A DNA stretch of 64,000 nt. Origin: an uncultured Clostridium sp. GTDB lineage: Bacteria > Bacillota_I > Bacilli_A > RF39 > UBA660. The notes below the pieces were generated by a model. The model was given only the letters and a program-made list of their open reading frames with translations, was not told the origin of the DNA and searched no databases. The position numbers and the translations under genes are program-made. Position 1 is the stretch's first letter. Every line of letters starts with the position of its first letter. The stretch spans positions 1-64,000 of the forward strand of contig CABUQZ010000005.1 of NCBI GenBank assembly GCA_902493795.1, written 5' to 3'. This document shows, piece after piece, positions 1 through 8,076 of the stretch.

Positions 1-267
1 CCCTATGTGTCCTGGAATATGTACAACTTCTCCTATTTCAATTTTACTAAAATCAGTTGATAAAGATGTACATTGTTTAATCATTTGATCTGCATTATAA
101 TCTGGAATGCCATTAGAAGCATATTTTGCTCCACCATATACACGATTAGTATTCCCATTCCATCCCCAAAGCAAACCTTTTATTAAACACACACAATCGA
201 AACCAAATGTATCAGAAGAAGCATTAAAAATTTTATTTTTTTCTAACACTTCTTCTGTTATATACAT
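1..267 (-). CDS. NlpC/P60-like cell-wall hydrolase (lysin), partial at window edge
   Basis: Reading from an ATG at 267 to the window edge gives 89 codons with no stop. The N-terminus holds FGFDCVCLIKGLLWGW, with the Asp-Cys pair and following helix typical of the nucleophile region of NlpC/P60 peptidases in phage lysins. A GEVVHIPGHIG segment at the edge supplies the expected histidine region. Such enzymes cut peptide stems of peptidoglycan. The start lies 2 bp after the stop of a membrane-protein remnant, with no clear Shine-Dalgarno sequence, so translation probably depends on the gene before it. It is the last visible gene of the tail-collar/RHS operon, where it would serve as an endolysin or a wall-penetrating enzyme. 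The C-terminal half is outside the window, so domain assignment is by motif only. Confidence 0.7.
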   Translation of the reverse strand, partial: MYITEEVLEKNKIFNASSDTFGFDCVCLIKGLLWGWNGNTNRVYGGAKYASNGIPDYNADQMIKQCTSLSTDFSKIEIGEVVHIPGHIG

Positions 268-269
268 AA

Positions 270-488
270 TTATTTATATATCTTTATTTGCAAAATAGCA
301 AATCCACTAATAAGCACTATTATTACATTTTGAATTGAAATAAATCTATTAGAAAAAGTTCCTAAAAAAATTTATTTAATGATACCTAGAATATATGTTA
401 CTACGCTTACAATTAACATATAAGTTATTTCATATGTACTCCATATTTTACTCCAAAAATTATTATTAAATATTATTTTATTACTCTT
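270..488 (-). pseudogene. C-terminal remnant of a small membrane protein, frame-broken
   Basis: In the frame next to that of the 69-residue ORF upstream, the DNA encodes a continuation rich in membrane segments. It contains a stretch around EITYMLIVSVVTYILGIIK, an in-frame TAA at 372-374, then IFLGTFSNRFISIQ and a second hydrophobic segment ending at a TAA at 270-272. Both halves are hydrophobic and stay in one frame apart from the single stop. The lysin ATG follows the final stop by 2 bp. The simplest reading is that 682-270 was one membrane protein of about 137 residues with up to four helices, now split by a frameshift near 475-488 and by the stop. Sequencing error in A/T runs is an alternative. 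Confidence 0.45.
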
Positions 489-682
489 ATTTCAGTTAAA
501 ATATCAATTATTGCAGCAACAAACAAGAAAACTCTAACTACTACATAAAACAATATTTTCCCAAATAAAGATTCTGGAAGAGGCTGTCTTTTGAGCAACA
601 TGTGATTATAAGAAAATTCCATAAATCTTTTAAAAAAAATTGTAATAATTATCAAAATAATATCAATTATAATTTTTATCAT
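473..682 (-). CDS. Small two-helix membrane protein (holin- or immunity-like), coupled to RHS gene
   Basis: Encodes 69 residues with two predicted membrane segments, one at about residues 2-18 (Ile-rich) and one at about 43-60, separated by a basic loop containing KRQPLPESLFGK. Its ATG lies 3 bp after the RHS stop codon and has no strong Shine-Dalgarno sequence, which suggests termination-reinitiation coupling. Small genes directly after RHS or other polymorphic toxins commonly encode immunity proteins. Small membrane proteins directly before a lysin commonly are holins. Position fits both and the sequence does not decide. The hydrophobic continuation in another frame downstream suggests that this ORF is only the first half of a longer ancestral protein. 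Confidence 0.5.
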   Translation of the reverse strand: MIKIIIDIILIIITIFFKRFMEFSYNHMLLKRQPLPESLFGKILFYVVVRVFLFVAAIIDILTEIRVIK

Positions 683-685
683 TGT

Positions 686-3600
686 CTATTCATCCCACTC
701 TATAGTATATTCAACGCCATAATCAAAACCAACCGCTGTATTAAAGTTCATTTGACCATTATTAGAATACACAGGAGCATAAAAATTGTAATTTAGTCCA
801 TTAAATCCACCACTTATCGATGAAGTGTATGGTGAATAATATCTTGGATAAACTAAATCAGTAAGATCTCTTATTTTGGTTTCAAATTTAAATGAGGCAT
901 TTAATGACAAAGGGCCAAAAATGCTTGCAGATTCAGTTATTCCGGCTCCGAAACTAACAGATGATTTATTTATGTTTGAATTAGGTGCTATTTCTCTAGT
1001 ATAGTTTACAGAAGCATACGTTTTACCTGAACTATATGATGCGCCAACATTGCAAGTTAATTTGCTATTATCAATTATTTTATTAATTGAATAATAAGTT
1101 GGGCTTGGCTTTGCGGCTTTTCTTTTTTTATTTTTGATTGGTGGTTCAACATTTTTTACTCCATATTTATTTGCACTATAGTCAAAAGTTGATTCAACAA
1201 AATTAACAGCTTCTTCAAGCAATCCTTCAAGGAAATCAAGTAAAAACCACTTTCCATTTTTATCTGAATGATTAATAAAATTATTAGCAGTATAAGCAAA
1301 TAAGTTACATACCATAATACTTTGTTCTAAGTATATTAATCCATCAGCATTTAAAAACCTTCCCCACATCGGATTATAATATCGAGAATTTAAATAATAA
1401 AGTTCTGTTTCTTTATCATAATAGTATCCTCTATATCTAAACGGATTAACAATAGCTACATTAGATGGATTAGTTATTTCTTGACCACAAGAATTCTTAA
1501 TACTCAAAATGGTTCCCATTGAATCATACTCATAACGCGCAACTATCTGATAATTAGAGTCAATAATACCCACTATATCTCCCTGTATGTTCTTTAGATA
1601 ATAATATACCATATTATTATATTTTAGTCCAATAATATCACCATCATCATATAAATAGTATATTATATTACCACCAGTTTTTTCATATATTATTAAATTA
1701 TTCTCTATGAAATAGTCTGTATCCACCCCATTTATTGTTTTCTTTGTTCTAATTCCATTTATATTATATTTGTATGAAACTGAAATGTTACTATCTTTGT
1801 ATGTATTCAATTGCCTACCATTTATCCATGTAAGCTTTTTACTTCCAATTGTCAAAGGATTTCCAATTTCATCATATGTTATTAATTCATCATTATATTT
1901 TGTTAATAGGTCTTCCCATGATGAATCATTATATTCATATGTATCAGTAGTAATACTTTCATTTGTAGATATATTTTTCTTAACTTTTGTTAGAATATTT
2001 CCTTCGTTATCATAAGTATATTCCGTTTTAATATTATTTACATAATCTTCATCACTAATTAACTCATTATAATCATCATATTCATAGTGATTTATTAGAT
2101 TATTATTTAAATAGATATCGGTAATATTATATAACTTATCATACTTATATGAATACTTTTTATTTCCATTAGTAATTGATTTTATTATTGCTGAAGTTCT
2201 GTTTCCAATTGAAAGATACTCATACTTTGTTTCATAGTTATTATTAATATTTTTATTAGTAACTCTTAATAATTCATCATAAGTGTATTTTATCTTTGTA
2301 CTATCTAAATTAGATTCTAATACCATACCATCTTTATTAAATATATTTTCTATTATATGCGATTCATTATCAAGGCTTAGTTTTTGTTTTGTAATATTAT
2401 TATCATTATCATAATAGTATTCAATATTAAAATTATTATTTTTCCTATCAGTTACTATATTATTCTCTTCATCTTCATAAGTAATTGTATAATATCTAGT
2501 ATCAGTGTATTTTTTTAATCTTTTATCTTCATCATACAAGAAAAATGACTCGCCATCATTTTCAGATAATCTATGTATATCCCCATTATTGTTATATAAA
2601 TATTCATATTCATTATTATCTTTTTTTACTTTTTTTACTCGATCAAATTCATCATATTGAAAATTGATAACAGAATTATTCCCATACGTAGAAGATAATA
2701 AATTTCCATTGTTTTCTTCATATGTATATGTAATTAAATTTCTGTTATTTATTTTAATGTTATTTTTATGTAGAAATTCATCGTATGTAAATTTATAGGT
2801 TTTGTTTCCTTGAATTATTTCTGACAACTGATTTTGGCTGTTATAATTATATTGTATTTCTTTATTACCTTGTTTTATTTTTGTTATCTGATTTTTATCA
2901 TTATACAAGTATGATGTTTCTATTCCCTTTGCATTCGTTTTCTTCTCGACAAGTCCTTTTGTTTTATTTCTAGTATATTTTATCTCATTTAACAAACTAT
3001 CTTTAACACTTTCAACAAATCTTCCATCACTTGAATACATTGCTTCTTGTTGAATAAATAATCTTGAGGCATCTTCAAAATAGAACTCATACAAATAATT
3101 CTCTTCGATATCTGAATAATCACTTACAAACTCAAAAGTATTATCAACCCATTTTAAATATTTTTTATTATCTTTATCATCTAAAATATAAATGTGATAA
3201 CTTGCATTTTGATTTTGTTCTATTTTAAACAAGCAGTTTCCAAGGGTATCAAGTATTATTTTATTATTTAACTCTACTAAATATTTATTTGCTATTACAG
3301 CATCACTTATTTTGTATGAATCATCTATCTTTTCAACTTTAAAAGTTGTATTACTACAATAATCGTACTTTAATGTTAAATTATTATCCTGTATTTTTAA
3401 GTATTTATTAGTTCCCTTTTGTCTAATCTTATAATATCCAGTTGTTATTTCTTCACTATAATCCTTTGAAATTTTAGTCTGAATTGGATTTCCAAAATCA
3501 TCATATACTACTTTATTTGAGATACCAGTTGATGAAATTGCTCTTATAACTCTATCTGTAATGTTATTATCATATTCAACCTTATAATTTTTTCCTCTTG

Positions 3601-6600
3601 GATTTGTTGCACTAATTAGTTCATTATTTTTATCATAATTAAATACATCAGACTCTTTTATATCTTTAACTTGTGTTATATTTCCATATTCATCATATTC
3701 ATATCTATTTGTTTTAATTTTCTTAAATAAAGAGAAATTAGTTAAATATAAATCACCTTGATCTCTTCCTTGATGTAGACGAATTATAATTTTGTTATAA
3801 TCTTTAATTGGAGCAAATAAAGCATAAAAATATTGCCAATTATCTTTATTACTATACAAAGGGTATGCTGGAACACATTGTTCTATCTCACCATCAACAG
3901 GTTTAAAATAAACACTCACTGTATTTCCAACAATTGATCCACTAGGATCATAACCAGTAGTTGGGTCAATTCCTGTTTCTACACCATTATTTTTATACCA
4001 AAATCCCAAATAATATAAATCATCTTTCTTTCCTTTAACTTCTATTTCTTTTACAACGTCACTCATATTGTAAGATTGCATATTTACTTTTAAGGCTTTA
4101 TTACCATTGCTATCAATGTTAACAACTTCAAATACATCACTAACATTTGGTTCAACTTCAGTATCTAATGCAGAAGCAGTTAAATTCCAGTTACTTGTTT
4201 CTTTTTTAAAATCTGGATTTTCTATTATGTTATAGTCATTTTCTATAACGCCTTTTTCTATTTTTATATCACCAATATATGTTGCACATGGTTCTTCATG
4301 AATTATTCTCATCATTAAATCAGTATCAACTGACCTATTAAATGTAAAAACAATTTTTTCATAGTCATCGTTCTTTTTAAATTCTTTTTCATATACTGTT
4401 TCATTTGTGTCAAATAAATAAAAACGAATCTTTGCTGATAATGTTGTTTTAACATATAAACTTACTGTATAATCTGTAATTTCATCTAGCGAAAATCCTG
4501 TTAAAGAATTCTGAATTATATTATCACTTGCAAATTCTACTAAACTTACTCCATTAAAAGTTTCATCATAATGATCTGACATTCCCATATTATTTGAAAA
4601 AACTGTATAACCATCTAAATTAGCATAATTTGTTAATCCACACATGTTTTTTGAAAATTTTATAGGAATTGTATTTGATAATATTTTATTCTTATTCTCA
4701 CTTTCATTTCCATAAGTTCTTGTTATTGAATAAGCATCATTTATGTTAACTCCATCTGCCATACTATTTGAAGATATTAAATTACCATAATAATTATAAA
4801 TATTATTTGTAATTTTATTTTTATTATCGACTATTTTTGTGCTAAACAATTGATAATCAAGAGTAAAACTTTGACCTTCTTTATTATTTAATCCATATTG
4901 TGTTACTTTTTTTACTTTCTTTGAATTTCCACTATAATAATCATAAACAATAGATAGCCCTGTAACATCTGTAATTTTTGTTATTATATTATTTGTATCG
5001 TAATCAAATGTTGTTGTTCCTTCTTTGGTTACAATTGTCTTTAAATTATTATTTTCATAATTTAATATTGTTGTTTCGCTTGGTGATATAAAACTTATCT
5101 TATTAGTTTCATAAGAAATATTTATTTCATTATTATTAAAGTCAAGTATTTTAGTAATGTTATTATTAACGTTTCTTGTAATATTTATTTCTTGATTACT
5201 AATGTTTTTAATTTTACTTAAATAATAAATGTTTCCATTTTTGGTAAAAATAGTACTATTTCCATTTTTATCTTTCATAGTGCAAGTTGTATCAAACAAT
5301 TCTATTTCAAAATTTAAACCATCTTCATCTTTATATTTAGTTTCCAAAAGATAAAAATAGTGTATTGTACCATCACCATCAACGTATTTTAACTTTTCAT
5401 CGTTACCAATTGGAACTTTTTCAATTGTTTCATCGTAGGTTAATCTATATCCTTTTCCATAAATCGAGCTATTATTTGTTATAACATCATTTGTGTTATA
5501 TACAATTCCTACACTTGCTGGAAATACTCCTATTGTATTAGAAAGAGAAAATAAAGTTGTTAAGTTACCATTGAATGTATTTACATAAGCAGTACCATTT
5601 GAAAATGACTGACTCATATAATCAAGATATGATTCTAAACCATTTTGATTTCTGTATTCAATTGTAAGAAGTGGTGCAAGGTCACCTTCTCCAAAATTAC
5701 TAGAAAAGAACATTGGTATCATAGTATTGATATATTCTTCTTTTGCTTGTTTAATCATTATTCCATAATTTGGACTTCCATTTAACCATCTTTTTACTAG
5801 TGATGTTATTAGACAATCATTAAAGCTTGATCTTATTACTGGTCTAAGTTCTGCTGGCACCACAGATAAGTCATATTCAAGATAACTTCTACTAATATAT
5901 GCAACATTTTCGACACTACTATTATAAGCATTATTCATATTGTTCCAATTAGCTTCACTTAAGGTCCAATCTTTTGTGACTTCATGTATTGTAACTAATT
6001 TATCAGTGTTTTGAGAAGCTTCATCTTCTGTTAATTCTCTAGCTTCCTCTACTGCCATATATCCATATAAATTTAGTGTTGCTCTAATTACTTCATCACT
6101 TGTTCCTATTTCTGGAAGTACAAATTTTAATAAACTTCTATTAACTCTATCTTGATTATTTACTTTTTCTACACCAGCTTTTAAATAATCTTTATTATAC
6201 CTTACATCATTTGTATCACCAGGATAGATATATGTATCATTTACTCCTTTATCATTATTCTCTAACGATGGATCTATAATAACTGGGTACTTTCTATTGT
6301 TTTCATTAATCCATTCCTTATCAAATGATAAAGTTAAAATGTCATTTTCTATTTTATAAGATACATTGCTACACTCAGCACCATCAGAGTCTTTCATATA
6401 AGGAACTATAAAAGTAAATACTGTTTCCCTTTCATTTTTACAAAACAAACTATTATTTTCAACATTTATTTCTAAGTTTGATTTTATCTCATACTCTACT
6501 TTTTCATTTTCTATTTTATCTTTTACAATTAAATTTTCTTTGACTCCAGAAAATGATAAAACGTATTCTAAATCTATGTTTGCAAAAATATTTTTGTATA

Positions 6601-6913
6601 ATATCTTACTTATATTTTTAGTGTTCTTTTCTATTTCATACTCTTTTATATGTGTACATTTTGGAATTATTTCTAAATAATAGTCACCTTTTACATATTT
6701 AATTCCACTATTTGTTTTATTAAAAATTACTTTGTAATCATTTTCTTCGTTTTCAAATGAGTTGTTAGTTTCTTTTAATTCATTACTTATTTCTTCATAT
6801 TTTCCATTTTTCAGATAATGAACTTTTTCTCTAAATAACTGTACTTCGATATTTCCATTATCTTTTAGAAAATGTTTCTCATTTGGTTTTCTTTTGTCAA
6901 TTAATTCTATCAT
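686..6913 (-). CDS. Giant RHS-repeat protein with DNRLRE, CBM-like and ricin-like domains and an unassigned tip
   Basis: A 2075-residue RHS/YD-repeat protein. I chose ATG 6913 (MIELIDKRK) because an AGGTGG sits 5 bp upstream, overlapping the stop of the previous gene; an upstream in-frame ATG has no such site. Approximate order: short N-terminal region without signal peptide; DNRLRE-type domain (210-420); YD repeats; two beta-sandwich, carbohydrate-binding-module-like segments (755-895 and 898-1063, the second starting NIIENPDFKKETSNW); a ricin-type beta-trefoil-like segment (1158-1278, YYKIRQKGTNKYLKI); more YD repeats; RHS core (1828-1888, SRYYNPMWGRFLNADG). RHS shells encapsulate a C-terminal polypeptide released after the core. 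The 187-residue tip starts with a hydrophobic helix and a basic linker (KNKKRKAAK), then beta-rich Ser/Gly/Asn/aromatic sequence. I see no nuclease, deaminase or ADP-ribosyltransferase signature in it. Confidence 0.93.
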   Translation of the reverse strand: MIELIDKRKPNEKHFLKDNGNIEVQLFREKVHYLKNGKYEEISNELKETNNSFENEENDYKVIFNKTNSGIKYVKGDYYLEIIPKCTHIKEYEIEKNTKNISKILYKNIFANIDLEYVLSFSGVKENLIVKDKIENEKVEYEIKSNLEINVENNSLFCKNERETVFTFIVPYMKDSDGAECSNVSYKIENDILTLSFDKEWINENNRKYPVIIDPSLENNDKGVNDTYIYPGDTNDVRYNKDYLKAGVEKVNNQDRVNRSLLKFVLPEIGTSDEVIRATLNLYGYMAVEEARELTEDEASQNTDKLVTIHEVTKDWTLSEANWNNMNNAYNSSVENVAYISRSYLEYDLSVVPAELRPVIRSSFNDCLITSLVKRWLNGSPNYGIMIKQAKEEYINTMIPMFFSSNFGEGDLAPLLTIEYRNQNGLESYLDYMSQSFSNGTAYVNTFNGNLTTLFSLSNTIGVFPASVGIVYNTNDVITNNSSIYGKGYRLTYDETIEKVPIGNDEKLKYVDGDGTIHYFYLLETKYKDEDGLNFEIELFDTTCTMKDKNGNSTIFTKNGNIYYLSKIKNISNQEINITRNVNNNITKILDFNNNEINISYETNKISFISPSETTILNYENNNLKTIVTKEGTTTFDYDTNNIITKITDVTGLSIVYDYYSGNSKKVKKVTQYGLNNKEGQSFTLDYQLFSTKIVDNKNKITNNIYNYYGNLISSNSMADGVNINDAYSITRTYGNESENKNKILSNTIPIKFSKNMCGLTNYANLDGYTVFSNNMGMSDHYDETFNGVSLVEFASDNIIQNSLTGFSLDEITDYTVSLYVKTTLSAKIRFYLFDTNETVYEKEFKKNDDYEKIVFTFNRSVDTDLMMRIIHEEPCATYIGDIKIEKGVIENDYNIIENPDFKKETSNWNLTASALDTEVEPNVSDVFEVVNIDSNGNKALKVNMQSYNMSDVVKEIEVKGKKDDLYYLGFWYKNNGVETGIDPTTGYDPSGSIVGNTVSVYFKPVDGEIEQCVPAYPLYSNKDNWQYFYALFAPIKDYNKIIIRLHQGRDQGDLYLTNFSLFKKIKTNRYEYDEYGNITQVKDIKESDVFNYDKNNELISATNPRGKNYKVEYDNNITDRVIRAISSTGISNKVVYDDFGNPIQTKISKDYSEEITTGYYKIRQKGTNKYLKIQDNNLTLKYDYCSNTTFKVEKIDDSYKISDAVIANKYLVELNNKIILDTLGNCLFKIEQNQNASYHIYILDDKDNKKYLKWVDNTFEFVSDYSDIEENYLYEFYFEDASRLFIQQEAMYSSDGRFVESVKDSLLNEIKYTRNKTKGLVEKKTNAKGIETSYLYNDKNQITKIKQGNKEIQYNYNSQNQLSEIIQGNKTYKFTYDEFLHKNNIKINNRNLITYTYEENNGNLLSSTYGNNSVINFQYDEFDRVKKVKKDNNEYEYLYNNNGDIHRLSENDGESFFLYDEDKRLKKYTDTRYYTITYEDEENNIVTDRKNNNFNIEYYYDNDNNITKQKLSLDNESHIIENIFNKDGMVLESNLDSTKIKYTYDELLRVTNKNINNNYETKYEYLSIGNRTSAIIKSITNGNKKYSYKYDKLYNITDIYLNNNLINHYEYDDYNELISDEDYVNNIKTEYTYDNEGNILTKVKKNISTNESITTDTYEYNDSSWEDLLTKYNDELITYDEIGNPLTIGSKKLTWINGRQLNTYKDSNISVSYKYNINGIRTKKTINGVDTDYFIENNLIIYEKTGGNIIYYLYDDGDIIGLKYNNMVYYYLKNIQGDIVGIIDSNYQIVARYEYDSMGTILSIKNSCGQEITNPSNVAIVNPFRYRGYYYDKETELYYLNSRYYNPMWGRFLNADGLIYLEQSIMVCNLFAYTANNFINHSDKNGKWFLLDFLEGLLEEAVNFVESTFDYSANKYGVKNVEPPIKNKKRKAAKPSPTYYSINKIIDNSKLTCNVGASYSSGKTYASVNYTREIAPNSNINKSSVSFGAGITESASIFGPLSLNASFKFETKIRDLTDLVYPRYYSPYTSSISGGFNGLNYNFYAPVYSNNGQMNFNTAVGFDYGVEYTIEWDE

Positions 6914-6921
6914 AAAACCAC

Positions 6922-7455
6922 CTACGCAGTTCTTTTCCATACATATACTGCTAAGTATGGTGGCATATTATTGTGTTCTTTATCTCCTCCAGTATTATTA
7001 GTATTTTTATTTCCAGTACCAATATATGTACCATAATTAGAACCAACATTCATTAATACAGTTTTACCAATATTAGATAGTGAATGATTATGTTGAGGAA
7101 GTTCATCAATTGTTAATTTATGTGCTGCTTCTCCACCGGTTTCTCCATTTTGATACGTATCACCACATGCTAGTAAAAAGCAATCTTTTATTTGTTCCCA
7201 TATTCCTCCAAAAAGTACACTTGGACTTGTTGCAGCTACTGACATATATATTGAACCAACTGGATATATTGCATTAAAATCCAAACCAGCTCCACTTTCT
7301 GTTGTTATCGATTTAACTATTAAATTCCCTTCACTATCTAAACTAAATTTATTATTTTTTGATGTAACACATCCTACATTTAAATTATCTACCTCTAAGT
7401 TTGTGTTATCTCCATCTTTTGTAAAAGCTTCTACTATGTAATCATATTCATTCAT
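6922..7455 (-). CDS. Phage tail-collar / Gp10 C-terminal-like structural protein
   Basis: A 177-residue protein. The N-terminal 70 residues look like a short trimeric-fibre stem (EGNLIVKSITTESG). The C-terminal part matches the phage baseplate/tail-collar module of Firmicute phages: IYPVGSIYMSVAATSPS, LFGGIWEQIKDCFLLACGD, GGEAAHKLTIDELPQHNH, and a closing MPPYLAVYVWKRTA. The His-rich PQHNH segment is a hallmark of this fold. An AAAGGAGGAG lies 7 bp before the ATG. It is the first gene of the operon, and its TAG stop overlaps the RHS ribosome-binding site, so the two proteins are probably made together. Alone the domain could belong to a prophage fibre; here no other virion gene is next to it. 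Confidence 0.87.
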   Translation of the reverse strand: MNEYDYIVEAFTKDGDNTNLEVDNLNVGCVTSKNNKFSLDSEGNLIVKSITTESGAGLDFNAIYPVGSIYMSVAATSPSVLFGGIWEQIKDCFLLACGDTYQNGETGGEAAHKLTIDELPQHNHSLSNIGKTVLMNVGSNYGTYIGTGNKNTNNTGGDKEHNNMPPYLAVYVWKRTA

Positions 7456-7836
7456 TTTACTACTCCTCCTTTTTATTCGAATAAATATTTCTTATTTTTT
7501 TACTTAGTTAACATCTCCTCCTATCTAGAAAAAAAATATCATATTGTATAGTAAAAATAACACACCAAATTAGTAGAATTTTAAATTTCCCAAAAATAGA
7601 GAGTAATTCTCCAAATAAGAGAGTTAGTTATTCAAAAAAAAGATGTATAATTAAAATTTATTATATTTTTATATTTTAAAATTAATATTTTTTACAACAA
7701 TGTATAATCTTTTACATACTATATTAAAATTCTAATTAATCAAAAAAGACTAAAAAAGATGACTTTCGTCATCCCTATAAAATAAATTAATTCATGAGTT
7801 TATTGTCTAACAACACTTTTTTGAAAAAAACTTGAA
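7456..7836. other. 381-bp non-coding region between the xseB terminator and the tail-collar gene
   Basis: No coding frame is credible here. It holds the xseB terminator (7752-7774), two AGAGAGT direct repeats 20 bp apart (7598-7604 and 7618-7624, with extended similarity), a strong orphan Shine-Dalgarno-like AGGAGGAG (7515-7522, minus strand) next to a four-codon ORF, and the collar gene's own ribosome-binding site. The promoter of the RHS operon must lie here because the upstream gene set is closed by a terminator. An AT-rich stretch near 7545-7560 (TACTATACAAT on the minus strand) could be a -10 region, but I find no convincing -35 box. Confidence 0.6.
7752..7774 (-). terminator. Rho-independent terminator of the ldh/nusB-xseA-xseB operon
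   Basis: On the minus strand a perfect 6-bp stem GATGAC/GTCATC (7758-7773) with a GAAA loop is followed at once by a run of six T. It lies about 65 bp after the xseB stop. Confidence 0.85.
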
Positions 7837-8067
7837 TTATTCTTCTATTTTGAAGTCTTCAAGTTTACCGTTTTCTTTTAAAATTTTGTTTACGTTTTCT
7901 TCAGCATTTTTAAGTTTTTCATTACATGATTTAGATAAAGCCATTGCTTCAGTAAACTTGTTTATCGCGTCATCCAATGATACCTCTCCACTTTCCAGAC
8001 TTTTTACAATACTTTCAAGTTTAACAAGAGACTCTTCAAATGTTTCTTCTTCTTTTTTATTTGCCAT
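7837..8067 (-). CDS. xseB: Exodeoxyribonuclease VII small subunit
   Basis: Encodes 76 residues with the typical XseB pattern: FEESLVKLESIVKSLESGEV followed by a second helix containing LSKSCNEKLKNAEENV. Together they form the helical hairpin that binds the large subunit of exonuclease VII, which degrades single-stranded DNA. The acidic lead-in (KKEEETFEES) and the length match the family. A TAGGAGGTATAA precedes the ATG. It lies 9 bp after xseA, the usual arrangement, and is the last gene before a terminator. Confidence 0.95.
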   Translation of the reverse strand: MANKKEEETFEESLVKLESIVKSLESGEVSLDDAINKFTEAMALSKSCNEKLKNAEENVNKILKENGKLEDFKIEE

Positions 8068-8076
8068 TTATACCTC

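Noticed and set aside
107..298. Plus-strand 63-codon ORF at the left edge
   Set aside because: It runs antisense to the NlpC/P60 frame, whose codons make recognisable protein; no ribosome-binding site.
602..796. Plus-strand 64-codon ORF
   Set aside because: Antisense to the RHS end and the small membrane gene; Asn/Ile-rich shadow translation.
1770..2015. Plus-strand 81-codon ORF inside RHS
   Set aside because: Reverse complement of YD repeats; no ribosome-binding site.
7080..7277. Plus-strand 65-codon ORF in the collar gene
   Set aside because: Antisense shadow of a conserved domain.
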